DNA of 64,000 bases, taken from Bradyrhizobium diazoefficiens. Its GTDB lineage: Bacteria > Pseudomonadota > Alphaproteobacteria > Rhizobiales > Xanthobacteraceae. Positions 9,047 through 16,304 of the stretch are shown here, in pieces (the stretch's first letter is position 1; each line of letters starts with the position of its first letter). The position numbers and the translations under genes were made by a program. Location of the stretch: positions 1,485,001 through 1,549,000 of the forward strand of contig NZ_CP067100.1 of NCBI RefSeq assembly GCF_016616235.1, in the 5' to 3' direction. Under the pieces are notes generated by a model that saw only the letters and a list, made by a program, of their open reading frames with translations, was not told the origin of the DNA and did not search any database.

Positions 9047-9238
9047 TCAAGCCCACCGTATCGACGGGTTTCCAAGCCGATTTGAGCCAGATCAAAATGG
9101 CGATGGCGTGACGGGCACGTGTTCCGCGGCCGATGCAACCTCGAGGCAAACGGAGATCCGGTGTGCAATAGCCGCCAGCGAAGCGCCGGCGCCACGGCCC
9201 CGGATTGGCCGAGTTCGCCGCATCGCCGACAAACTATC

Positions 9239-9572
9239 TCACCCCGCCACCACCCATACCACCACCGGCAACGTCACCGCCGCCAGTAGCGTGCCCAGCG
9301 CCACCGCGCCCGACACCGGGTTCACCAGCCGCTGATACTGCGCGGCGAAGATGTAGGCGTTGGCGCCGGTCGGCATCGCCGCGACCAGCACGATCACGCC
9401 GGCGGCGATCGGCGGCAGGCCGAGCAGCTTTGCCAGCACGAACGCTGCCGCGGGCATCGCCAGCAGCTTGAGCGCGCACATCACCAAAATGCTCAGCTTC
9501 TCGCCCTTCACCTCGAAGCGGAACAGGTTGATGCCGAGCGCGATCAGCGCGGCCGGCGATCCCGCCTGCGCG
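9239..9572 (-). pseudogene. duplicated 3' fragment of the AEC transporter gene
   Basis: Bases 9239-9572 match the 3' third of the intact AEC gene (about 10282-10631) almost base for base. They encode the same last 110 residues or so, including GSPAALIALGINLFRFEV and AMPTGANAYIFAAQYQRLVN. The match ends abruptly at 9572 after CCCGCCTGCGCG; beyond it the open frame continues to 9631 with unrelated residues. At the other end the run of Gs before the stop is one base shorter than in the intact copy, so this copy stops at TGA (VVAG) instead of reading VAGVR. Without the first two thirds of the membrane domain it cannot make a working carrier. It reflects a partial duplication, with a two-gene cassette lying between the two copies. 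Confidence 0.85.
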
Positions 9573-9658
9573 CCCTGTAGCCAGAAGGTTCTGTCTGGCT
9601 CTTTAGACGTCGCGTTTGAAGCCGGAGACACTCCGAGCCCATTTTCGCCTGTCGGTCG

Positions 9659-9898
9659 TTAGCGGACGAGAGTTCGTTCCAGGTCTTGGGCGAGGTTGTG
9701 GGCGCGGCGCTCGAGGTCTTTGGCGGCGACCAGGAAACCTGTTCCGACGACATGCGTGGTCGCAATGCTACCTGTGGCCTCAACGTTGCGAACCGCCTTC
9801 GGGCGCCAGGGCTTCCTGACCGCGACCGCCGTGAGGCCTGCGACCACAAGCGCAAGCAGCGGAAAGAGCATTGAGATGATCTGGTTGGTCTGGCTCAT
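9659..9898 (-). CDS. small membrane-anchored hypothetical protein
   Basis: This 79-residue protein starts at ATG 9898, overlapping the stop of the upstream gene in the sequence ATGA. It has one N-terminal hydrophobic helix (MLFPLLALVVAGLTAVAV), then the positive stretch RKPWRPK and a soluble tail rich in charged residues (AAKDLERRAHNLAQDLERTL) that could form a short amphipathic helix. No family is recognised. The four-base overlap says it is co-translated with the gene at 9895-10128. The pair lies between the two copies of the AEC 3' end and may be cargo of the event that produced the duplication. Confidence 0.6.
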   Translation of the reverse strand: MSQTNQIISMLFPLLALVVAGLTAVAVRKPWRPKAVRNVEATGSIATTHVVGTGFLVAAKDLERRAHNLAQDLERTLVR

Positions 9899-10128
9899 TC
9901 CAGGCCTCCGAGCGTCCATTGACCAGCAAAATGTAGGCCCACGCCCGCCAGTATGCAAATCCCGCCAATGCCATAGACCAAGCCGACATCCGTATTCGCA
10001 GGCAGCACACCGAACAGAAATTGGGCGGCCGGGACGAACAGACCGGCGGTCAGAACGGCGGTGGCGAGAGTGTTGAACCAGTTGGCCGTGAGCTTCAGGC
10101 GCTCGTTCTGGATTTCTTCCGGTGTCAC
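9895..10128 (-). CDS. small two-helix membrane protein
   Basis: This 77-residue protein starts at GTG 10128, with GGGG about seven bases upstream. It has a polar start (MTPEEIQNERLKLTANWFN), a first hydrophobic helix (TAVLTAGLFVPAAQFLFGV) and a second (GLVYGIGGICILAGVGLHF), then a short tail. It resembles the small inner-membrane proteins found in many rhizobial accessory regions; no function is known to me. Its stop overlaps the start of the next gene by four bases, so the two form an operon. Confidence 0.65.
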   Translation of the reverse strand: MTPEEIQNERLKLTANWFNTLATAVLTAGLFVPAAQFLFGVLPANTDVGLVYGIGGICILAGVGLHFAGQWTLGGLE

Positions 10129-10281
10129 GTTTCAGCCCCAAGTTCCGTATCGCGCATCGCCCTTATAGGGCTGTTTGGCTTGCGCTGGCGAGTCGCCGAA
10201 GGCGTCTTCGACGGCATCATCAATCCGGGACACAAGGACGCCGGCGCGCATCCGCGTGTTCGCGCGCGATCGCCATGGGCA

Positions 10282-11226
10282 CTATCTCACCCCCGCCACC
10301 ACCATCACCGCCACCGGCAACGTCACCGCCGCCAGCAGCGTCCCCAGCGCCACCGCGCCCGACACCGGGTTCACTAGCCGCTGATACTGCGCCGCGAAGA
10401 TGTAGGCGTTGGCGCCGGTCGGCATTGCCGCGAACAACACGATGACGCCGGCAGCTAACGGCGGCAGGCCGAGCAGCTTGGCCAGCACGAACGCTGCCGC
10501 GGGCATCGCCATCAGCTTGAGCGCGCACATCACCAAAATGCTCAGCTTTTCGCCCCTCACTTCGAAGCGGAACAGGTTGATGCCGAGCGCGATCAGCGCG
10601 GCCGGCGATCCCGCCTGCGCGAGCAGCTCGACGGTCCTGTCGACCACCGGATTGAGGCCGAGGCCGGTGAAGCGCCAGATCACGCCGAAGCCGATCGCCA
10701 GCATCAGGGGGTTGCGCGCGAGATCGGCGAGCACGGGGCGGATCACCGCCAGCGGCGAGCCGGTGCGCTTGCGGCTGACCAGCTCGATCTGCAGGATGCC
10801 GCAGAGCCAGAGCAGCGGCGTGTTCACCGACAGGATCAGCGCCATCGGGCGGGCGGCCTCGTTGCCGAGCGCTGCGAGCACAAGCGGAATGCCGAGCATC
10901 ACGATGTTGCCGTAGACCGAGCCGATCGCGAACACGACGCCGTCCTCGCCGTCCTCGCGCCGCGCGCGCAGCAGAGCCGAGAGCACCAGCGCCGCGATCC
11001 AGGTGAGCGCGAGCGCGCCGTAATAGGCGGCCCACATCCTGTAAGGGCTGACATCGGGGAATTCCGACACGACGATGGTGCGGAACAGCAGCGCGGGGAT
11101 CGCGATGCTGAAGGCGAATTCGGAGATGCCCTTGTGCGCGCTCTCGCTGACGAAGCGAAACAGCACCGACGCATAGCCGGCCGCGATCAGGGCGAACACC
11201 GGCGCGACGATCAATACGGTGGCCAT
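10282..11226 (-). CDS. AEC family (auxin efflux carrier-type) transporter
   Basis: This 314-residue inner-membrane protein is of normal length for bacterial AEC carriers, with about ten hydrophobic segments. Family marks are the opening VAPVFALIAAGY, the central GSVYGNIVMLGIPLVLAALG, and the C-terminal repeat with ALGINLFRF and AMPTGANAYIFAAQY. Bacterial members export or import small organic acids such as malate; the substrate here is unknown. The start is ATG 11226. The gene is followed downstream by a shorter copy of its own 3' end at 9239-9572. It is transcribed leftward and has no obvious operon partner. Confidence 0.9.
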   Translation of the reverse strand: MATVLIVAPVFALIAAGYASVLFRFVSESAHKGISEFAFSIAIPALLFRTIVVSEFPDVSPYRMWAAYYGALALTWIAALVLSALLRARREDGEDGVVFAIGSVYGNIVMLGIPLVLAALGNEAARPMALILSVNTPLLWLCGILQIELVSRKRTGSPLAVIRPVLADLARNPLMLAIGFGVIWRFTGLGLNPVVDRTVELLAQAGSPAALIALGINLFRFEVRGEKLSILVMCALKLMAMPAAAFVLAKLLGLPPLAAGVIVLFAAMPTGANAYIFAAQYQRLVNPVSGAVALGTLLAAVTLPVAVMVVAGVR

Positions 11227-11293
11227 GCGCCCCTCAACCTCTCGGGGGATATGGCCTCACCACCCCACGCGCCCTCGATGTTGCCATCATGCT

Positions 11294-11403
11294 CCTGTTT
11301 TGCCCGACGTGTCAAATTGATTTCGTAAAATCCGCAAGGCGCGAAAATTCGCGAAGGGGTGCAATGCCATGGCTACTGTGCATGGGGTTGTTTTCGCGGT
11401 TTT
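11294..11403 (+). repeat. dispersed repeat, family D copy 1
   Basis: CCTGTTTTGCCCGACG, GTCAA, a variable segment and CTACTGTGCATGGGGTTG plus TTTT (11373-11394) occur in the same order at 44854-44948. The two conserved blocks are nearly identical and the roughly 60-base middle differs. I recall this element as very common in Bradyrhizobium intergenic DNA. Confidence 0.7.
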
Positions 11404-11458
11404 TCTCTTGGGGTATCGAAGCCGCAGCTCGGCCGTGATCTCACCGGTGCTCACAGCT

Positions 11459-11556
11459 GTCATCCCCGCGAAAGCGGGGATCCAGTACGCCGCGGCCCCT
11501 CGGGGAACGTCAGGCGCCTCTGGAATACTGGGTCGCCCGCTTTCGCGGGTGATGAC
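11459..11556. repeat. dispersed inverted repeat, family B copy 1
   Basis: The unit begins GTCATCCCCGCGAAAGCGGG and continues GATCCAGTA. It ends with ATACTGGGTCGCCCGC and TTTCGCGGGTGATGAC, giving terminal hairpins and inverted ends. Related copies lie at 45883-45981 and 51043-51160. Confidence 0.75.
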
Positions 11557-11707
11557 AGCGGAGAGTGCCGCTGCTGCCGGGCTGACCGCCGGTTGCCCTC
11601 TGCCCTGTTGCCGAGACCGCACAACTCCCGGCTTTCGCATCCCCCCTCGGTTGCCAACGCACCGCCGTTCACCCACTATTCCCATCTGTTCGACATTTGG
11701 GGGATCG

Positions 11708-12082
11708 ATGCCGGTGTTTCGCTTCAGACAATCCTTGGGCGCCGCAGGCCTCGCGCTTGCCTTGGCCGTTCTGGTCCAGCCCGGTAGCGGCTTTGCCTAC
11801 ACGCAGGAAGAGCAGCAGGCCTGCACGCCCGATGCGATGCGGCTGTGCGGCGAGTTCGTTCCGAACGTCGACGCCATCACCGCCTGCATGATCCAGAAGA
11901 AGGCGCAGCTTTCGCCGCAATGCGCGGCGTTCTTCCGCCGCGGGCCGGAGCCGGGCGAGGCAGCCGCCCCGCGCGCCGGCAGGCCCACCCACATCGCGCC
12001 CAGAAGCGCGTCCAAGAGCGTGTCGAAGACCGTGAAAAAGAAGCCGGCGAAGGCGAGCAGGAAGAAAACCGACGAGGGCTGA
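11708..12082 (+). CDS. secreted cysteine-containing hypothetical protein
   Basis: This 124-residue protein starts at ATG 11708. It has a signal peptide (FRQSLGAAGLALALAVLV) with probable cleavage near GSGFA-YT. The mature part has four cysteines in ACTPDAMRLCGEFVPN, TACMIQKK and LSPQCAAFF, a spacing reminiscent of the short Cys-rich repeats seen in many Bradyrhizobium exported proteins. The C-terminal third is Pro/Ala/Lys/Ser-rich and strongly basic (SKTVKKKPAKASRKK). The probable location is the periplasm, where a basic tail could touch envelope polymers. An open frame runs upstream to 11369, but it crosses a repeat, so the signal-peptide ATG is preferred. No function is known. Confidence 0.75.
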   Translation: MPVFRFRQSLGAAGLALALAVLVQPGSGFAYTQEEQQACTPDAMRLCGEFVPNVDAITACMIQKKAQLSPQCAAFFRRGPEPGEAAAPRAGRPTHIAPRSASKSVSKTVKKKPAKASRKKTDEG

Positions 12083-12537
12083 GCGCGGCACGCGTTCCGG
12101 GTTTGAAACTTGCGATGCCCGGACGCTCGCCCGGGCATTTGCGTTCCGTCCTCCGATTGCGGCCAATGTGACGCAGATTGCCGCGAGGGAAGCGACAGCG
12201 GTCCGGCATCAGCCTCGCGCCAGCCACCGGACTCGTTTTGTTCGCGCCGACTTGCGTCAATCGTGAAGGCGCGCGATGGAAAAGAGCCGTCGCAAGGTTT
12301 GCGCGGGCAGGTTGCAATTCCGCTTGGTCCCGCCGCGCTGCTCAAATAGCGCACAGACGCGCCCGCGACAGGCATTTCATTGCAGTTCGTTTCCGTCGTC
12401 GCGCGGAGCAGTGTGACTCAAAAGCCAACACGCCTTGTTATTTCGTGGCTTCGACACAACTCCCCATAAATTTTTCTTTCACGAATCAGCGCGGTGATTC
12501 ATTTTCGCGGCCTGGGGTCAATCTGGAGGCCGAAGGA
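12083..12537. other. intergenic region before the ParA-like gene
   Basis: These 455 bases hold a probable terminator at 12115-12142 and then AT-richer sequence just upstream of the ParA-like gene, where its promoter should lie. No small gene is supported. The ParA frame is open upstream to 12178 but lacks protein-like character there. Confidence 0.5.
12115..12142 (+). terminator. probable terminator after the secreted Cys-containing protein
   Basis: ATGCCCGG pairs with CCGGGCAT around an eight-base loop, followed by a short T run. It lies 33 bases after the stop codon; the poor T tail lowers confidence. Confidence 0.55.
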
Positions 12538-13215
12538 ATGAACGTTATTGTTTTTGCATCGCGTAAGGGCGGCTCGGGCAAGAGTACCCTGGCTGCACAT
12601 CTCGCCGCGCAGATCAAGGCGACCAAGCCCATTCTGCTTGTCGATGCGGATCCGCAAGGCTCGCTCACGCTGTGGCACAAACTGCGTGGCACCAACGAAC
12701 CGCCGATCAAGTCGGCCGTGAACTCCGTCAGCGGCATCGTCTCCGCCGCCAAGCGCGACGGTTATGAATGGGTGTTGATCGACACGCCGCCGAACCTGTC
12801 GGCCGTCGTCGACGATGCGATCAAGAATGCCACCATGGTGGTCATTCCGGCCCGTCCCGGCGTGTTCGACGTCAACGCGGTGCAGGAAACCATCCAGATG
12901 TGCCGCGCGGCGCGCAAGCCCTACGCGGTCGTGCTCAACGGCGCTCCGGCCAAGCGTGACGAATCCGAAAGCCCGATCGTCACCATCGCCCGCGAGGCGC
13001 TGGCGAAATTCCGTGCTCCGGTGTGGGGCGGCCAGATCACCAACCGTTCGGATTTGCTGATGGCGCTGAGCCACGGCGAAGGCGCGCGCGAGTATCAGGC
13101 CGAGAGCCGCGCGGCCCAGGAAATTGCAAGGCTGTGGGCGGCGATCGAGCGTTCAGTCAAGGCTATTCGCGGCACGGCGTCGGCATCCGGCGCAATGCAC
13201 AAGCAGGCGGCATAA
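12538..13215 (+). CDS. ParA/MinD-family ATPase (orphan)
   Basis: This 225-residue protein starts at ATG 12538, with GGAGG eight bases upstream. It opens with a deviant Walker A motif, FASRKGGSGKSTLAAHLA, then Walker B-like LLVDADPQGS and the switch II/A' segment VLIDTPPNLSAVVDDAI, all typical of ParA-type ATPases. At 225 residues it lacks the N-terminal DNA-binding helix of long plasmid ParAs and resembles small ParA/VirC1-type or cargo-positioning proteins. No ParB-like gene or parS-like repeat is beside it, so it is probably not the chromosome segregation ParA but one that positions another cargo. It is monocistronic, with its own terminator. Confidence 0.9.
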   Translation: MNVIVFASRKGGSGKSTLAAHLAAQIKATKPILLVDADPQGSLTLWHKLRGTNEPPIKSAVNSVSGIVSAAKRDGYEWVLIDTPPNLSAVVDDAIKNATMVVIPARPGVFDVNAVQETIQMCRAARKPYAVVLNGAPAKRDESESPIVTIAREALAKFRAPVWGGQITNRSDLLMALSHGEGAREYQAESRAAQEIARLWAAIERSVKAIRGTASASGAMHKQAA

Positions 13216-13243
13216 TTTTCATCAAATCATTCCCCGGACGACA

Positions 13244-13267
13244 AACGCGCGGAGCTCCGCGCGTTTT
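13244..13267 (+). terminator. Rho-independent terminator of the ParA-like gene
   Basis: AACGCGCGGAG pairs with CTCCGCGCGTT as a near-perfect palindrome, followed by TTTTGCG. It lies 29 bases after the stop. Confidence 0.8.
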
Positions 13268-13297
13268 GCGTTTCTGGAGATGAAGATGAAGGTGCGG

Positions 13298-13444
13298 CTA
13301 TGCCACCATCAGCATGTAGAACACGATGACCGGCGACAGCGTCAGGATCACCGACCAGATGCCGACGGCCCAGAGAATGTCCTCGGTGGTAAAGCTCTGC
13401 TGTCCGGCGTCGTAATGCGACGCCGCCTCGTTATGACTGTTCAC
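13298..13444 (-). CDS. 48-residue single-helix membrane protein, paralogue 1
   Basis: A GTG at 13444, with GGGGGCG about six bases upstream, opens a 48-codon frame ending in TAG. The first 24 residues are polar (ending SFTTEDILWAV). The rest is one hydrophobic helix, GIWSVILTLSPVIVFYMLMV. The same W-S/A-V-x-L-x-L-x-P-V-x-x-F helix occurs in the small protein at 13577-13723, so the two are paralogues in the same orientation. Single-helix proteins of this size often modulate larger membrane complexes; no partner is evident. It lies downstream of that paralogue and tail-to-tail with the ParA-like gene. Confidence 0.65.
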   Translation of the reverse strand: MNSHNEAASHYDAGQQSFTTEDILWAVGIWSVILTLSPVIVFYMLMVA

Positions 13445-13576
13445 AAAACGCCCCCGCGATTTCTTCGCTTATGGACGTCAACGATACGCAGGATGTTTTA
13501 AGATTCCGCCCCGCAGACGCTTGCGCATTTTGAGCGCATTTGCCACCACGGATTAACTATCCCGGCGCGTCGCGCC

Positions 13577-13723
13577 TCAGGCGAGCCAGATCCGAAACAG
13601 CAGCACCGGCATCAGGCCGAGCATCACTGCCCAGAACCCGAACGACGACACGACCAAAATTCCCTGCAAGAGATCGGCGGGCGCGAACTGGCTCGCGGCC
13701 GTAGGCCGGGTGCGATGCCGCAT
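13577..13723 (-). CDS. 48-residue single-helix membrane protein, paralogue 2
   Basis: The frame ends in TGA at 13577-13579. Two in-frame ATGs (13729 and 13723) follow GGGGA; the second has six bases of spacing and is chosen. The N-terminal half is basic and polar (MRHRTRPTAASQFAPADLLQ) and the C-terminal half is a membrane helix (FGFWAVMLGLMPVLLFRIW). The helix matches that of the protein at 13298-13444. The two genes are 132 bases apart, transcribed leftward, and probably arose by tandem duplication. Function unknown. The longer open frame reaching 13843 runs into a repeat and is not protein-like. Confidence 0.6.
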   Translation of the reverse strand: MRHRTRPTAASQFAPADLLQGILVVSSFGFWAVMLGLMPVLLFRIWLA

Positions 13724-13850
13724 GGTCATTCCCCGTTTGAAAGACTTTGAATGAGAACGATAGCGTCGATCGAGTAAACGAGCCGTGGATGCGCCATGCC
13801 GCCGGCGCGACGGCTGTTCGCACCCGGTTAACCACGCAGTCACTCTGTCA

Positions 13851-13990
13851 CTCCCTCTCCCCGTTCTTACGGGGAGAGGGCGGGGTGAGGGGCTGTCTCC
13901 GCAAATGCGTTGGCAGCTGGACTCGCGGAGACTCCCCTCTGAATTTGCGCACGCGCAAATTCAGCCCTCTCCGCGCAAGCGGGGAGAGGC
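13851..13990. repeat. dispersed inverted-repeat cassette, family A copy 3
   Basis: CTCCCTCTCCCCGTTCTTAC, GGGGAGAGGGCGGGGTGAGG and GGCTGTCTCCGC open the unit. A perfect hairpin GAATTTGCGC-AC-GCGCAAATTC and CCCTCTCCGCGCAAGCGGGG plus AGAGGC close it. The opening block is nearly identical to that at 1606. Confidence 0.75.
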
Positions 13991-13994
13991 GAAG

Positions 13995-14037
13995 AAAGAC
14001 TACGCCGCGACCTTCAAAAGACTACGCCGCGACCTTC
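13995..14037 (+). repeat. tandem 21-bp duplication of the end of the DapA-like gene
   Basis: AAAGACTACGCCGCGACCTTC is present twice in direct tandem (13995-14015 and 14017-14037). The second copy contains the last codons and stop of the minus-strand DapA-like gene, so the 3' end has been duplicated just outside the gene, next to the family A repeat. Confidence 0.8.
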
Positions 14038-14930
14038 ATCCGTCGCGCGATCTCGCGATCGATCGTGGCCGCGAGCTCGCTGCTCACTTCCACCATCGGC
14101 AGGCGCACTTCGGGGCTGTCGATCAGGCCGGATCGCCACAGCCAGTACTTCGCCGGCGCGGGGCTCGGCTCGGCGAACAACAGACGCGTCAGCTCCGCGA
14201 CCTCATTCCAGCGCGCCTGTGCCGCATCGTCGTTGCCGCGCTTGTGCTCGGCATAGATGGCCGCGAATGTCGCCGTCTCGACGTGCGCCGACAGCACGAT
14301 GCCACCATCGGCACCGTCCGTGAGCGCTTCAAAGTAGTTCGCGTCCTCCCCGGTCAGCACGCGAAATCCCTTCGGTCTGTCGCGCAGCAGCGCGATCGAT
14401 TGCTCGCGGCTCGCGCCGCAATCCTTGAGGCCGACGATGTTGGGATGTTCGGTGAGCCGCAGCATGGTCTGGTTGGTGATGTTGACCGAGGTGCGATACG
14501 GGATGTTGTAGAGCGCGAGCGGCCAGGCAGCGTGGTCGGCGAGCGCCTCGAAATGCGCGAGCAGTCCGCGCTGCGAGGGCCGCACGTAGTAGGGGCTCGC
14601 GATCAGATAGCCCTCGATCGGCCAGTCGGCGGTCTCATCGAGCCGGTTCTTCAGCCGCGCCGTATCCGCGCCTGACAGGCCGAGGCAGATCGGGATATTG
14701 CGGCGGCCCGCCGCCATCTCATCGCGCACCACCGCGACGAGGCGCTCGAGCTCGGCCTCGCGCAAGGTCATGCCTTCACCCGAGGTCGCCCCGAGGATGA
14801 AGCCTTCGATGCTCTCGCCGCTATAGTGCCGCGTCAGCCGCCGCAGCGAGGTCTCGTCCAGCCTGCCGCCCTGAAACGGCGTCACCAGCGGCAGCCACAG
14901 CCCGTGCAAATGCTCTCTTAGTCCGGTCAT
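14022..14930 (-). CDS. dihydrodipicolinate synthase family lyase (DapA-like)
   Basis: This 302-residue TIM-barrel protein has normal length for the DapA/NanA family. The Schiff-base lysine is in NIVGLKDCGASRE and the general-acid tyrosine in ALYNIPYRTS. The phosphate-like carboxylate-binding motif is GATSGEG rather than the GTTGES/T usual in true DapA, so the substrate may not be pyruvate plus aspartate semialdehyde. The family also includes aldolases for keto-deoxy sugars and hydroxyproline products. The gene is alone, transcribed leftward, with a structured leader and a terminator-like hairpin 44 bases upstream of its start, suggesting attenuation-type control. It probably acts in amino-acid or sugar-acid metabolism; I would not call it dapA. 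Confidence 0.8.
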   Translation of the reverse strand: MTGLREHLHGLWLPLVTPFQGGRLDETSLRRLTRHYSGESIEGFILGATSGEGMTLREAELERLVAVVRDEMAAGRRNIPICLGLSGADTARLKNRLDETADWPIEGYLIASPYYVRPSQRGLLAHFEALADHAAWPLALYNIPYRTSVNITNQTMLRLTEHPNIVGLKDCGASREQSIALLRDRPKGFRVLTGEDANYFEALTDGADGGIVLSAHVETATFAAIYAEHKRGNDDAAQARWNEVAELTRLLFAEPSPAPAKYWLWRSGLIDSPEVRLPMVEVSSELAATIDREIARRMKVAA

Positions 14931-14973
14931 GTTCCATCTCCTTCTCGTCGAGAACCTGAGACGGAGGGCACAT

Positions 14974-15100
14974 GAAAAAACCCCGTCCAGGCGGCGGGGT
15001 TTTCAGGATCAGTTCGCGATGACGAAGTCAGCCTAGCGCGCGCACGATTCCGAGGTCCCCGGGCGGGGGCCTTTTCGAAACGAGGGCGCACGACTTCGTG
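14974..15100 (-). promoter_or_regulatory. structured leader with terminator-like hairpin upstream of the DapA-like gene
   Basis: On the minus strand, CACGA-AG-TCGTG, a GGCCCCC/GGGGACC hairpin and then AAAACCCCG/CGGGGTTTT followed by TTTTTTC occur in this order before the gene. ACGAAGTC (from 15099) can also pair with GACTTCGT (from 15029). A 25-codon open frame starting MITKSCAL lies in the same stretch. The arrangement looks like an attenuator, but I recognise no known family and the T run could simply end an upstream transcript. Confidence 0.45.
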
Positions 15101-15172
15101 ATCATGGGGCAAATGATGCGAGGGATACGTGGAACTGTCAATACACGCGGAGGGCGAATGCCGGATTCGGTA

Positions 15173-15203
15173 GAAAAAAAGCCGGGCTCAAAGAGCCCGG
15201 CTT
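15173..15203 (-). terminator. Rho-independent terminator after the LysR gene
   Basis: AAGCCGGGCTC and GAGCCCGGCTT pair perfectly around three bases. Read on the minus strand they are followed by seven Ts. It lies about 170 bases downstream of the LysR stop and ends the trxB-lysR transcript. Confidence 0.85.
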
Positions 15204-15375
15204 AGGTATTGGCCACGTGAGGCCGACACAATCACCTTCCAAGAGGGATTACTGAACTCCCGCGCCACTGGAGGAGGGGGACAAATGCGCAACGCGAAGG
15301 CTCAGCGTGCAAGCAGTATGGGCTTGGCCAGCGCCATGCAGCAACAGCCGGGGCCGCATGTCAGACATGCGGAAA

Positions 15376-16299
15376 TCAGGACGGCCAGCGTTGCGCCTTG
15401 CTCACCACGAAGTCGCGGAACACCTGCACGCGCGCGACCGTCTTCAGCTCCTCGGGATAGACGAAATATGTGTCGAGCTGGATCGAATCCGATTCGCCGA
15501 ACAGCTGCACGAGGCGGCTCTGGTCCTCGACGAGGTAGTCGGGCAGCGCGGCGATGCCGAGGCCCTGCTGGCAGGCGCGCACGAGGCCGAGGATGTTGTT
15601 GACCTTGAAGTACGCCTCGCGCGGACCCGAGCCGTTGCGCGCAGCTTCGACCAGCCAGTTGCGGTTCTGAAGATGCGGCGCGAAGTTGCCGTCGGACAGC
15701 GTGATGATGCGGTGGGAGTCGAGCTCCTCCAGCGTGCGCGGCGTGCCGAAGCGCTTGATGTACTCCGGCGAGCAATAGGCGTGGAAGCCCATCGCGAACA
15801 GCTTGCGCTGAATGAGATCGGGCTGGGTCGGCTTGCGGGTGCGGATCGCAACGTCCGCCTCGCGCATGGAGAGATCCAGCTCCTCGTCGGTGACGATCAG
15901 TGAGATCCGTATCTCCGGATAGAGCGCAGTGAACTCGCCGAGGCGCGGGATCAGCCAGTTGATGCCGACGCCGGGCGTGGTGGTGATCTTGAGATCGCCG
16001 CTCGGCCGCTCGCGGCTGTCGGTCAGCTTCGCGCGCGCCGCCTGCAACTGCATGAACACGTCATGCGCGGTGCGGAACAAGAGATCGCCCTGCTCGGTGA
16101 GGATCAGGCCGCGAGCGTGGCGATGGAACAGCGAGACCGAGAGCTCCTGCTCCAGCGCCGAGACCTGGCGCGACACCGCCGATTGCGACAGGCCGAGCTG
16201 CTCGCCCGCATGCGTGAAGCTGCCCGCTTCCGCCGCCGCGTGAAACACCTTCAGCTTGTCCCAGTCCATATCCGTAAATCCGTCGCGTGTTCGAGGCAT
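15376..16299 (-). CDS. LysR-family transcriptional regulator
   Basis: This 307-residue regulator has a winged HTH at the N-terminus (LKVFHAAAEAGSFTHAGEQL, then SQSAVSRQVSALEQEL) and a periplasmic-binding-protein-like effector domain (SGDLKITTTPGVGINWLIPR and GLGIAALPDYLVEDQSRLV). The start ATG at 16299 lies five bases after the trxB stop; an internal ATG at 16269 is also possible. Its close downstream position makes it part of the trxB transcript. Regulators of this subtype are conserved next to trxB in Bradyrhizobium as I recall, so redox-linked control is possible, but neither effector nor targets can be read from sequence. Confidence 0.9.
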   Translation of the reverse strand: MPRTRDGFTDMDWDKLKVFHAAAEAGSFTHAGEQLGLSQSAVSRQVSALEQELSVSLFHRHARGLILTEQGDLLFRTAHDVFMQLQAARAKLTDSRERPSGDLKITTTPGVGINWLIPRLGEFTALYPEIRISLIVTDEELDLSMREADVAIRTRKPTQPDLIQRKLFAMGFHAYCSPEYIKRFGTPRTLEELDSHRIITLSDGNFAPHLQNRNWLVEAARNGSGPREAYFKVNNILGLVRACQQGLGIAALPDYLVEDQSRLVQLFGESDSIQLDTYFVYPEELKTVARVQVFRDFVVSKAQRWPS

Positions 16300-16304
16300 G
16301 ATCG

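Noticed and set aside
12178..12537. 120-residue N-terminal extension of the ParA-like protein
   Set aside because: Not protein-like and lies before a clear Shine-Dalgarno and the Walker A start.
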